Shown here in pieces: positions 7,316-15,682 of a stretch of 64,000 nucleotides of DNA (positions within the stretch are counted from its first letter, which is position 1; each line of letters starts with the position of its first letter). Source of the DNA: Lachnospiraceae bacterium (GTDB taxonomy: Bacteria > Bacillota > Clostridia > Lachnospirales > Lachnospiraceae); assembly GCA_017432565.1 (NCBI GenBank), contig JAFRIW010000063.1, forward strand, positions 1 to 64,000, in the 5' to 3' direction. Position numbers and translations under genes: made by a program. Under the pieces are notes generated by a model that made no database searches, had not been told where the DNA came from, and was given only the letters and a program-made list of their open reading frames with translations.

Positions 7316-9739
7316 TTACCGGCAGAGCTGCTCCGCCATGTGCAGGACTCTGGTCGCATTGATCTCAAGCTGACGGCGTGTGACGGAGCCGTTCGCAAGA
7401 CCCGCTTTCACCAGATCATAATCCTGCTGACCGCCGGGCATAAACAGATCGCCGCCAGCCATGCACACATGCGAGGCATCAGAGACCGGGTAAGCGCAGT
7501 CGCGTTCGTTCTCATAGCCTTTGATAATCCAGTCGGTCATCACAATGCCCTTGAAGCCGAACTCATCGCGAAGGATGTTCTGAAGAAGACCTGTCCGCTC
7601 GTTGGTGTGCTGTCCATTGACCAGGTTGTAGGATGTCATCACCGCCTTCGGCTGTGCCATTCTGACCGCGATGCCGAAGCCCCTGAGATAAATTTCCCGC
7701 GCAGCGCGCTCGCTGACCTGTGAGTTGTTCTGCGTGCGGTTGCGCTCCTGATTGTTGAAGGCATAGTGCTTGATCGTCGTTCCCGCGTGCGGGTACTGCT
7801 GCACGCCCTTTGTGATCGCTCCTGCAAAAATGCCGCTGACCAGCGGGTCCTCGCTGAAATACTCGAAGTTTCTTCCGCAGCGGATCGAGCGATGAATATT
7901 TAGCGCCGGTGCCAGCCACAGATGAACGCCAAAGCGCTCCATCTCCTCTCCGACAATCTTACCGAAATTCTCTGCGAGATCCGGATCAAAACTCTGGGCA
8001 ATGGCCGTTCCGATCGGAATGGTGGAGGCGTACTGTTCGCCAAGTCTGTCATTTTTCTTCGGACGATAGCTCATCAGCTTCATGATCCACTTGAAAATGC
8101 CAGGCATGAAGTCATTCAGGGAGGCAGGTATACTGGACTCCAGCGGGTGAACCTTCCCATTTTTGTCCACAGCGTAGGTGCGCGACAGTCTCAAGCCGGC
8201 AGGGCCGTCCGACATGACCATGGACGGAAATCCCGGCACTTCCATACAGGTCTGGCCTGCCGCACCGGCGACGGAAAAGCCGGCGGATCCGATCATGCTG
8301 GCCACGCCGCCCTTCGGGTCATAGGCACCCAGGTTCATCTTGATCAGCTGATCCTCAGAGAGCGCTGCCACGCGCGGATCTACTTCGTCCGAAGAGGTAT
8401 CTTTTACGGTCTCGGTCACGATCGCGGCGGGATCAAGTGTCAGAACCGGAACATTCTCCGGCACCTCGAACTGCGCTGCCGGTGCCTTCCAGTCGGCAAA
8501 ATCCGGCTCGCCCAGCACATTGGCAGTCTGCAGGACCGTCAGCGTCTCCGGAAGCCGGACAACCGCGCAGATCTCCGTATCCCGGCTGCTCGTGCCGACA
8601 CGCAGCAGATAGTCTCCGGCCTCCAGAATATAAGCAGCTGCCTCCGGATCATACGGTGCGATGTCTCTCAGCCGGAATGTGATCTGAACCGTCTCCTCCT
8701 GTCCGGGCGCGAGAAGCCCGGTCTTCCGGAAACCGGCAAGGACCTGGTAAGGCTCGTCCAGTTTACCCGTCGGAATGGAGACATAAAGCTGCGTGACTTC
8801 ACGTCCGTCGCGGGCACCACTGTTTCTGACCGGTACTTTTACAGTAACCTCATCGCCGGAAAGATCTGCGACAGCGCTGCCGACTGCAAAGTCCGTATAG
8901 GACAGGCCGAAGCCGAAAGGATACACGGGCGTTTTTCTGACGGAGTCAAAATAACGGTAGCCCACATAGATTCCCTCTTTGTATCGGGTGTCGTCCTTCC
9001 CGCCGAAATCGATCATGTCCGGGTAATCCTCCCAGGCTGCCCAGGTGGTTGTCAGCTTTCCGGAGGGGTTCTGCCGGCCGAGGAGAATGTCTGCCAGGAT
9101 CCGTCCGGTCTCCGTGCCGAGCTGGGAGAGCACCAGAATGTTCTTCACTTCGCTGACCGGTCCGAGGTCCACCACGCCGCCCACATTCAGTACCAGCATG
9201 AACTTCTTATATTTCTCATTGCAGGCCAGGATGTCCCGGATCTCGGTCTCCGACAGCAGAATGCTGCCGCTGACGGGATCTCTGTCCGCACCTTCACCGG
9301 AGATGCGGGACAGCACATAAACAGCTGTGTCCCCCTCTCCGTCCAGCGGCAGATTGTATTCCGGTTCATCGGGCGTACGCCCCATCACGATCATCATGAC
9401 ATTCTGGTGACGCTGCTTCGCCTCCGCCTTCATACCCTTCATAAACGCAGTTTTCGCGTCGGCTTTTGCCCGGTCATAACCATCCATCCAGGCCTTTGTT
9501 GTCACGGTAAATCCCTCTTCCGCAAGTCCCTGTTCGATATTCACGGAATATCTGGAGTTGACCTCGCCCGAGCCAGTGCCGCCCTTGATGGTGAGCCTTG
9601 CACCGCTGCCGTAAAGCGCGATCCTGCAGGGGCCTTCCAGAGGGAATGTCCCGTCGGACTTCAGCAGTACTGTGCACTCCCCGCCGTGACTGCGGACATA
9701 TTCACTGTGTTCTCTCTCGTAATCGTTCATCTGCATCAT
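7316..9739 (-). CDS. Domain-permuted GH3 beta-glycosidase
   Basis: An 807-residue retaining beta-glycosidase with its domains swapped from the usual GH3 order. The alpha/beta sandwich domain comes first (IALYGSGA and GGTGSGEVNS, about residues 40-70), then a fibronectin-III-like domain (VTVKVPVRNSG), then the TIM barrel with SDGPAGLRLS, IKHYAFNNQERNR and the nucleophile in KGIVMTDW (about D736). This order is known from rumen bacteria such as Butyrivibrio and Ruminococcus albus. No signal peptide is seen. The ATG at 9739 has GGAGG 6 nt upstream. Likely releases glucose or xylose from short oligosaccharides. The gene lies 50 bp after an HTH-Uma2 gene and converges with the araC gene. Confidence 0.9.
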   Translation of the reverse strand: MMQMNDYEREHSEYVRSHGGECTVLLKSDGTFPLEGPCRIALYGSGARLTIKGGTGSGEVNSRYSVNIEQGLAEEGFTVTTKAWMDGYDRAKADAKTAFMKGMKAEAKQRHQNVMMIVMGRTPDEPEYNLPLDGEGDTAVYVLSRISGEGADRDPVSGSILLSETEIRDILACNEKYKKFMLVLNVGGVVDLGPVSEVKNILVLSQLGTETGRILADILLGRQNPSGKLTTTWAAWEDYPDMIDFGGKDDTRYKEGIYVGYRYFDSVRKTPVYPFGFGLSYTDFAVGSAVADLSGDEVTVKVPVRNSGARDGREVTQLYVSIPTGKLDEPYQVLAGFRKTGLLAPGQEETVQITFRLRDIAPYDPEAAAYILEAGDYLLRVGTSSRDTEICAVVRLPETLTVLQTANVLGEPDFADWKAPAAQFEVPENVPVLTLDPAAIVTETVKDTSSDEVDPRVAALSEDQLIKMNLGAYDPKGGVASMIGSAGFSVAGAAGQTCMEVPGFPSMVMSDGPAGLRLSRTYAVDKNGKVHPLESSIPASLNDFMPGIFKWIMKLMSYRPKKNDRLGEQYASTIPIGTAIAQSFDPDLAENFGKIVGEEMERFGVHLWLAPALNIHRSIRCGRNFEYFSEDPLVSGIFAGAITKGVQQYPHAGTTIKHYAFNNQERNRTQNNSQVSERAAREIYLRGFGIAVRMAQPKAVMTSYNLVNGQHTNERTGLLQNILRDEFGFKGIVMTDWIIKGYENERDCAYPVSDASHVCMAGGDLFMPGGQQDYDLVKAGLANGSVTRRQLEINATRVLHMAEQLCR

Positions 9740-9789
9740 CTGCTTCCTCCCAACTTCCTGTTGTTCGCTGACTTCTCGATGCATCATGT

Positions 9790-10620
9790 TCAGTCAGACC
9801 ACTCATCGATCTGCTGCGCAATATCCGGAAAATCAATCATGCATTTCTCATCCCATATACTGACCGGTACAGCATCAGAGAATGTGTAAACTTTCAGTAT
9901 AACGTTGCCTTCTTTATTTCTGTACACAAGGACCTGTCTGTTTTCCGGATCAACGATCCAGTACTCTCTGACGCCGGCCTTCATGTATTTATACAGTTTC
10001 AGCGTTGCATCCAACCGCGCTGTAGACGGAGACAGAATCTCAATAGCAAGATCAGGCGCACCATACACTCCTCGGCTGTTTATTTTATTCTTATCACAGA
10101 TCACCAGTATATCCGGCTGCACCATTGTCCGCACGTCCATGTCCAGCTGCACATCAAAAGGCGCCATTATAACACGGCACCTTCCCTTGTGCTTCTTCAG
10201 ATGATCATGAAGCTGACTGAATACTTCGCCGGAAATAAGCTGGTGCTCATACGACGGAGCCGCCATGTCATAAATCACTCCGTCGATCAGTTCCACGCGC
10301 CGGTCCCCGGGCATGGCGTAATAATCATCTACTGTGTACTCCCCCTGTCTTTTTTCATTGACAAAGGAGGAGGCTGCCTGATAAGCCGGCACCGGTTCTG
10401 CGACGTGATTCGAGGACATTCTTCCACAGTCATAATCATCCCGTGACTTCGCAGGCCCAAGGAGTTTTTCAAGTGCAAGAATCGTTTCCATGCGTGGAGC
10501 TGCTGTAACCCCTCCGAATATTTTCTGTACCGTACCGAGCGGAACACCGGACTTTGCTGAGATCTCCTTATTGCTCAGCCCCAGTTCCCGTTTTCTGGCC
10601 TTCATTTCTTCCAGTGTCAT
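9790..10620 (-). CDS. HTH-Uma2 fusion (XRE-type HTH plus PD-(D/E)XK Uma2 domain)
   Basis: A 276-residue protein. Residues 1-60 are a helix-turn-helix (LSNKEISAKSGVPLGTVQKI); residues 90 to the end are the Uma2/DUF820 fold with VELIDGVIYDM, VQPDILVICD, APDLAIEILSPST and EYWIVDPENRQVLVY, carrying the acidic residues of a PD-(D/E)XK nuclease site. The role of Uma2 proteins is poorly known; DNA cleavage or a link to mobile DNA are ideas, not facts. The ATG at 10620 has GAGG 8 nt upstream; the in-frame GTG three codons earlier lies inside that site. A paralogue at 17317-18132 has the same domain order, and both sit among glycosidase genes. Confidence 0.82.
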   Translation of the reverse strand: MTLEEMKARKRELGLSNKEISAKSGVPLGTVQKIFGGVTAAPRMETILALEKLLGPAKSRDDYDCGRMSSNHVAEPVPAYQAASSFVNEKRQGEYTVDDYYAMPGDRRVELIDGVIYDMAAPSYEHQLISGEVFSQLHDHLKKHKGRCRVIMAPFDVQLDMDVRTMVQPDILVICDKNKINSRGVYGAPDLAIEILSPSTARLDATLKLYKYMKAGVREYWIVDPENRQVLVYRNKEGNVILKVYTFSDAVPVSIWDEKCMIDFPDIAQQIDEWSD

Positions 10621-10691
10621 ACTACGCACCTCTTTTACAGGACACTAAGCCGATTCCCGATTCTCTTTTATCAGGATGGTTCTCTGAAATC

Positions 10692-10763
10692 AGTATACTC
10701 CTTCTCTCTTGTCCTGAAAACATCATTTGACCGTTTTTTAACCGTTAAGCAACCGTCACGGTT
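10692..10763 (-). promoter_or_regulatory. Promoter and AACCGT repeats before the HTH-Uma2 gene
   Basis: On the minus strand a -10 box TATACT (10692-10697) lies 17 bp from a weak -35 TTTTCA (10715-10720). Just upstream of it stand several copies of ACCGTT or its complement: 10729-10735, 10740-10746, and a 13-bp palindrome AACCGTCACGGTT at 10751-10763. The repeats suit an operator, perhaps for the HTH protein itself, but binding is inferred. Confidence 0.38.
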
Positions 10764-10800
10764 AATATTTGGTTTCCTTGAGGTGCGGGATGCCGTTTTC

Positions 10801-11658
10801 TTATAAACAGTTAAATTCACCCGTATATTTCAGCGGAATGAAGTTTGGATGTTCTTTCCCGAATGTGTTCGGATAGTGGAGAACCAGTTTATATTCTCCA
10901 TTCATATCCCGGAAAATCATGCCGTGGCCGCCGTCATGATCATAGAGCAGCTTTTCTTCAATTTTCCAGTTCCCGTCCAGTTCATCGTTGTCCGAATGAG
11001 CGATCGCTTCGACATAGCCGGTCTTCGCGTTCGTTGACCAGAGCATGTGCAGTCTGTCATCCTCTGTGCGGATCAGAAACGGGCCGTCTGTCACATAATT
11101 CCGGAAAAAAACTTTTTTAACAAACGGCTTTGCGGCGGACGCCGCAAACAGCTCCACCGGTTCCCCGATGCTCTGTTTCAGATCATCGGACAGGCGGACC
11201 GCGCAGACTGTTCCGTCGTGAATCTGGCGCCATTCATGGCAGAAAACCATGTGGGGGATGCCGGATTTTGATATATACAGCGTCCCGTCCAGACAGCGCC
11301 ATCCGTCCGGCGTGACATATTTGTCAGACCACATGGTAAACGGGCCGAGCGGAGAATCCGCCTTCAGGACAGCCGTGCCCAGACCTTTCTGCTGATCCGC
11401 GAATGTCGCAAACATGAAAAATTGATCATGGTAAAAGTAAACTTCCGGCGCCCAGTAGCTTTTCCTGCTCCAGAACCCTTCCGGTCTGCGGAACACCTCA
11501 ACCGGCCCTTCCCAGTTTTCCAGATCTGTCCCCGTGTATACGTCAAATCCGTATGCTTCGCCGTAAAAAGCAGTCTCGCTCCGGGTTCCGTACAGGTAAT
11601 ACCTTCCGTCATGCACCAGCACAAACGGATCTCTGATCCTGATTTCTCCTGTTTTCAT
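10801..11658 (-). CDS. Glycoside hydrolase family 43 protein
   Basis: A 285-residue single-domain five-bladed propeller protein of GH43, which covers arabinofuranosidases and beta-xylosidases. The catalytic base is in RDPFV (D10) and the pKa-modulating aspartate in LDGTL (D124); SYWAPEV is also typical. The third catalytic position, usually Glu in an EGP motif, reads TDGPFL with D191, so activity may be altered. No signal peptide is present. GGAGG lies 7 nt before the ATG. The gene follows the second permuted GH3 gene by 20 bp and is surely in its operon, suggesting that arabinoxylan fragments or similar xylosides are processed together. Confidence 0.85.
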   Translation of the reverse strand: MKTGEIRIRDPFVLVHDGRYYLYGTRSETAFYGEAYGFDVYTGTDLENWEGPVEVFRRPEGFWSRKSYWAPEVYFYHDQFFMFATFADQQKGLGTAVLKADSPLGPFTMWSDKYVTPDGWRCLDGTLYISKSGIPHMVFCHEWRQIHDGTVCAVRLSDDLKQSIGEPVELFAASAAKPFVKKVFFRNYVTDGPFLIRTEDDRLHMLWSTNAKTGYVEAIAHSDNDELDGNWKIEEKLLYDHDGGHGMIFRDMNGEYKLVLHYPNTFGKEHPNFIPLKYTGEFNCL

Positions 11659-11678
11659 TTCCTTTCCTCCGGGGCTGC

Positions 11679-14246
11679 TTAGTGTTCCGTCTGCAGACGC
11701 AGAAGCACGATCTCAAGCACGCGCTCCGCGCAGGCCTGCAGCTCGCCCGTTGTCAGTTCTTTTCCGACGGCGGAAACGATTGCATCCACATCCTCCTGGC
11801 AGCCGGGCATGGTCAGGTCGTTGCCGGCTTTGACGCACAGGGCCGCATTGGAGCAGCCGTATTTGAATCCCGGCTTATCCTCGGTGGTGCCCCAGTCTGT
11901 CATAACCAGTCCTTTAAAGCCCCACTCACAGCGCAGAATGTCGGTCAGCAGTTCTCTGTGGTTTGCCGTGTGGATGCCGTTCAGCAGGTTATAGGAAGTC
12001 ATCAGGGACAGCGGCCGGGAATTCCCGACAGCGATCTCGAAGCCTTTGAGGTAAATCTCCCTCAGTGCCCGCTCCGTGCAGTGAGAATTCGAATGCTGGC
12101 GGTTGTCCTCCTGATTGTTCAGTGCAAAGTGTTTGATGGTTGTTCCACAGCCCGCGTGACGCTGGACGCCGATGGTATCCGCCGCGGCGCACAGTCCGGA
12201 GACCAGCGGATCCTCCGAATAGTACTCAAAGTTCCGTCCGCAGAGAGGATTGCGGTGAATGTTCATGCCGGGCGCAAGCCACAGGGTGACGCCCATCTCT
12301 TCCATCTCTTCGCCGACAATATCACCGGCTTCTTCGATGGCCGCAGGGTCCCATGTCTGTGCCAGCAGTGTGGCGATCGGAATAGCCGTGCAGTACTGGT
12401 AGTGATCCACTGCGTTTTCAGGGCGCTCCACCGCGGGCACACCCAGCATCTCGAAAAGATTTCCGAAAGCGGACTCTCCGAGGCCGGGGATGACATTGCC
12501 CTGTCCGTCCGATACAAAGATTCTGGACAGGCGCAGTCCCGCAGGGCCGTCCGCCAGGACAGCATTGATAATACCGCGGCTCTCTGCCAGATCAGAATTG
12601 GTGTCGCCTGCCGCACCGGGAACGGAATCGGAAGCCGCGCCGACTGTGGAAATTCCGCCGAAGCCGCCTCTCGAAGCACCGACTGTCAGAGCTGCCAGTT
12701 CTTCAACCGTGAGCTGCGCAGTCAGATCCTGCAGGGTGGCCGATCCGTTCAGCACGTCCTTCATTGTGACCGGCGCCGTCTTGTCCGTCTGCAGTTCCTG
12801 TGCCTGTGCGGTATAGTCCGCCGTCCGGGTGGGAATAGTGGACGGAATGATCTCCAGCTTCGGGGCCGCCGCTTTCTCGGCTGCCTCAGAGAGATAGGTA
12901 TAGAAAGCCGCAGGGTCTGCGTGCAGCACATTCAGCTCGCAGTCCGGTCTGACTTTGTTCTGAAGCTGTTCCGTGACAACCGTCTCATCCAGCTCCAGTG
13001 CAGCGGCGATATGCGTATTGCGGGAGTGTGTTCCGACGCGGACAAAGTAGCTGCCCGCTTCCAGAAGATAAGCCGCCTGCTCCTCGTCATAGGAAGCCAG
13101 CGAGCGGACAGAGAACTTCACGGTCACTGCCTCTTCCTCTCCCGGCTGCAGTGTCCCTGTCTTCGCATAGCCCGCAAGTACCTGATACGCCTTGTCAAGT
13201 TTTCCCTGCGGCTGTGAGACATAAACCTGCACTGTTTCTCTTCCGGCAAACTCTTTTCCGATGTTCTTTACACTGACCGTCACCAGAATGTCCTCCCCGC
13301 GGATTTCCGTGCGGATGACATTCAGGTCAAAATCCGTATAACTCCGGCCGAATCCGAAAGGATAGGCAGGAGAAACGTTGAAACTGTCAAAATAACGATA
13401 GCCGACGTAGATACCCTCGCGATAGAACGAATCATCCAGATCTCCGCTCAGATAGCTGAAGGTGTCCGAAAACGGATAGTCAGAATAATTTTCCGCCCAG
13501 GTGGTGGTCAGATGTCCGCAAGGCGTCACCTTTCCGGTCAGTACGTCCGCCAGGGAGTGACCGCCCGCGCAGCCCGGCTGACTCATGAGCAGAACTGCAC
13601 CGATGCCCTTCTGCGCGCGGAGGAATTTCGTGTCCACGACGCCGCCTGCGTTAAGGATCACGACAACGTTCTCATAGAAACCGGTCAGCGTCCGGATATT
13701 CTCCATCTCCCGCTCCGACAGTTCATAATCACCGCCGGCCAGCTTACGGTCCGCTCCTTCACCCGAGGTGCGGGCGATCACATACAGGGCGACGTCCTTT
13801 CCGGTTCCCTCCATATCTTCCGGTGTGATCTCCGGCACATCCGGATCGCGGTACGGATTCTCCAGTGCAAAATTAATACCTTCCCAGCCTTTTTCCTTCA
13901 GAACAGCCTGAAACTCAGCCATGTATTGTGCCATATACGCTGTACAGGCCGCATCGAAGCGGTCCAGCCACGCACGGGTTGCAATCGTAAAGCCGGCATC
14001 CTCCAGTCCCTGCTCAACATTGATCACTGTTCTGGAATTTACATCGCCTGAGCCGGTGCCGCCTTTTACCATACGCCGGACACCGCTGCCGAATACGGCC
14101 AGTGCTCTGCCGTCTGCTTTCAGGGGCAGAACTCCGTTATTCTCGAGAAGGACCATGCCCTCCGCGGCGATCCGCCTCACTCTCTCCATATTGCGTGTTT
14201 CGCGGCTTGAGACTTCCGGGTTTGTGGGAGCGAAAATTCTGGCCAT
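11679..14246 (-). CDS. Second domain-permuted GH3 beta-glycosidase
   Basis: An 855-residue paralogue of the GH3 enzyme at 7316-9739 with the same swapped order: sandwich domain first (FGSGVRRMVKGGTGSGDVNS, about 50-75), fibronectin-III-like domain in the middle, and TIM barrel last with ADGPAGLRLS, IKHFALNNQEDNR and the nucleophile in KGLVMTDW (D784). No export signal is visible. AAGGAG stands 8 nt before the ATG. First gene of an operon with GH43, behind a candidate AraC-controlled promoter. Two paralogues in one cluster suggest different linkage or aglycone preferences, for example glucosides and xylosides; this is inference. Confidence 0.9.
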   Translation of the reverse strand: MARIFAPTNPEVSSRETRNMERVRRIAAEGMVLLENNGVLPLKADGRALAVFGSGVRRMVKGGTGSGDVNSRTVINVEQGLEDAGFTIATRAWLDRFDAACTAYMAQYMAEFQAVLKEKGWEGINFALENPYRDPDVPEITPEDMEGTGKDVALYVIARTSGEGADRKLAGGDYELSEREMENIRTLTGFYENVVVILNAGGVVDTKFLRAQKGIGAVLLMSQPGCAGGHSLADVLTGKVTPCGHLTTTWAENYSDYPFSDTFSYLSGDLDDSFYREGIYVGYRYFDSFNVSPAYPFGFGRSYTDFDLNVIRTEIRGEDILVTVSVKNIGKEFAGRETVQVYVSQPQGKLDKAYQVLAGYAKTGTLQPGEEEAVTVKFSVRSLASYDEEQAAYLLEAGSYFVRVGTHSRNTHIAAALELDETVVTEQLQNKVRPDCELNVLHADPAAFYTYLSEAAEKAAAPKLEIIPSTIPTRTADYTAQAQELQTDKTAPVTMKDVLNGSATLQDLTAQLTVEELAALTVGASRGGFGGISTVGAASDSVPGAAGDTNSDLAESRGIINAVLADGPAGLRLSRIFVSDGQGNVIPGLGESAFGNLFEMLGVPAVERPENAVDHYQYCTAIPIATLLAQTWDPAAIEEAGDIVGEEMEEMGVTLWLAPGMNIHRNPLCGRNFEYYSEDPLVSGLCAAADTIGVQRHAGCGTTIKHFALNNQEDNRQHSNSHCTERALREIYLKGFEIAVGNSRPLSLMTSYNLLNGIHTANHRELLTDILRCEWGFKGLVMTDWGTTEDKPGFKYGCSNAALCVKAGNDLTMPGCQEDVDAIVSAVGKELTTGELQACAERVLEIVLLRLQTEH

Positions 14247-14297
14247 CTTTTGTTCTCCTTTGCTTGATTTGAATAAAAATCGTGAAATAAAAAAGTA

Positions 14298-14330
14298 AAC
14301 CTGTCACTGCAGAGATTCCAGTTACAGGTT
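14298..14330 (-). terminator. Terminator-like hairpin between araC and the GH3 operon
   Basis: A 12-bp stem with one mismatch (14298-14309 with 14319-14330, 9-nt loop) is followed on the minus strand by TTTACTTTTTTATTTC. It could be the araC terminator. It also falls downstream of the promoter-like boxes at 14358-14385, so it would lie in the GH3 mRNA leader, where it could act as an attenuator. Confidence 0.65.
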
Positions 14331-14357
14331 AACTTTAACAAAGGAACTGATTTCGTT

Positions 14358-14409
14358 TCTATAAACGATGTGCCAATTCTGTCAATGATGTGAGAATCTC
14401 AATGATGTG
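14358..14409 (-). promoter_or_regulatory. Candidate AraC-controlled promoter of the GH3-GH43 operon
   Basis: On the minus strand a perfect -35 TTGACA (14380-14385) and a -10 TATAGA (14358-14363) are 16 bp apart. Three direct repeats of an 11-mer read TCAATGATGTG on the plus strand at 14399-14409 (overlapping the araC stop), TCAATGATGTG at 14382-14392 (overlapping the -35) and TAAACGATGTG at 14362-14372 (overlapping the -10). Spacings are 17 and 20 bp. A related pair lies before the symporter gene at 15683-17167. Direct repeats at or next to the -35 suit AraC-type activation. Confidence 0.55.
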
Positions 14410-15616
14410 CCTTGCGGTATGCGCTGGGTGTCATACCATACCATGTCTGAAAGCAGGCGCCGAAATAGCTTTGAGAAGAAAAGCCGAAATACTGGGCGAT
14501 CTGCGAAATGGAATAATCCGAGTACTGCAGCATCTGCGCAGCATGGCGGCACTTCTCCTTCTGGATATACTGCTGAACGGTGATCCCTTCCGCCTCATGG
14601 AACAGCCGGGAGAGATAAGTGCGGCTCAGGCCGATCGCAGGTGCGATGTCGCTGACCTGAAGATTCTTCCGCAGATTTTTCTCGATGTATTCTTTGCAGG
14701 AATCTACGTGAGAAAGACTGCTCTTCTCTTCTTTGGCGCGTCTGACCAGCTCAGTGAATTCCATCATGGCATTATAGGAAAGGCCCAGAAAATCTTCTTT
14801 CTGCAGCACAGCTTTCGCCAGACGCTTCAGATATACATCTCCCAGCTCATGTGCTGTCTCCGCGGCGACACCGCCCGCTACAGCCGCCCGTGTTACCAGC
14901 GCAATCACAGAGACTACCAGGTATTCCTGCTCTTTCCTGGTCTCATCGGACAGATCAGCGATCTCCGTGTAATCCGGGGTGGGACCGAGCATCATTGCTT
15001 TCATTGCGGCAATATCTCCGCTTTTCACAGTCTGCAGAAAACGGTTCTCAAACTCTATGCCTGCAAGATGACTCCGGTCGTTTTCAGACTGATCCAGCTG
15101 ATATTTTTCCAGTTCGCCGTCGCGCTGCCAGTTTTCAACGATCTCGGAAGTGACCGGTATTTCCTCCTGAGAAAGTGCCGTCCCGGTGAAGTGTATGTAT
15201 GCCAGTTCCAGAAACCGGCTCATCTCACCGAGATTTTTCTTTATGATCCGGATCGGCTCTGCCATTCCGTGGCTCCCGGCATAATACTGTTCATACGTCT
15301 CCGTTACGGGCCAGATGGATGCAGGCCCGATGGAAAGAAAAAAAGAACCGATGCGCATGATCCCGTAGATGATCTGATCATTTTCAAAGAAAATACCCGG
15401 CCGGTCGACGCGGCAGTATTCCTCGAGGGAAAGCCGCAGCAGTTCATGAGAAAAGCATGGACACAGCGCGCGGTCACAGCTGCTCCAGCTGCCTGACAAA
15501 TCAGGCCTTCCGGTCCGCCACAGGGCAACCGGAAGGCCTGCTAATTCACTCAGGGTCTGAAGAAAACTGATATCGTTCTTCCAGACCTCAGAAATATCAT
15601 CATACATAGACGACAT
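14399..15616 (-). CDS. AraC-family transcriptional regulator
   Basis: A 405-residue regulator with a C-terminal AraC double helix-turn-helix (about 305-405; LQVSDIAPAIGLSRTYLSRLF and ISQIAQYFGFSSQSYFGACF are the two recognition regions). The N-terminal 290 residues resemble the sensor of the other AraC protein in the window in general style, with no cupin motif I can name. The ATG at 15616 follows GGAGGGG by 7-9 nt; an earlier in-frame start at 15646 lies before that site and is not supported. It sits 66 bp after the GPH symporter gene and just before the GH3-GH43 operon, and its last codons overlap one of the shared repeats. Most likely it activates both units. Confidence 0.88.
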   Translation of the reverse strand: MSSMYDDISEVWKNDISFLQTLSELAGLPVALWRTGRPDLSGSWSSCDRALCPCFSHELLRLSLEEYCRVDRPGIFFENDQIIYGIMRIGSFFLSIGPASIWPVTETYEQYYAGSHGMAEPIRIIKKNLGEMSRFLELAYIHFTGTALSQEEIPVTSEIVENWQRDGELEKYQLDQSENDRSHLAGIEFENRFLQTVKSGDIAAMKAMMLGPTPDYTEIADLSDETRKEQEYLVVSVIALVTRAAVAGGVAAETAHELGDVYLKRLAKAVLQKEDFLGLSYNAMMEFTELVRRAKEEKSSLSHVDSCKEYIEKNLRKNLQVSDIAPAIGLSRTYLSRLFHEAEGITVQQYIQKEKCRHAAQMLQYSDYSISQIAQYFGFSSQSYFGACFQTWYGMTPSAYRKAHH

Positions 15617-15682
15617 GTGCGATCCCCTCCGATATGCTTCCATCAAACGATATCACATTCGGAGGAGAAATTTCAACGCTCC

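Noticed and set aside
7922..9889. 655-codon open frame on the plus strand
   Set aside because: Antisense to a GH3 gene with intact catalytic motifs.
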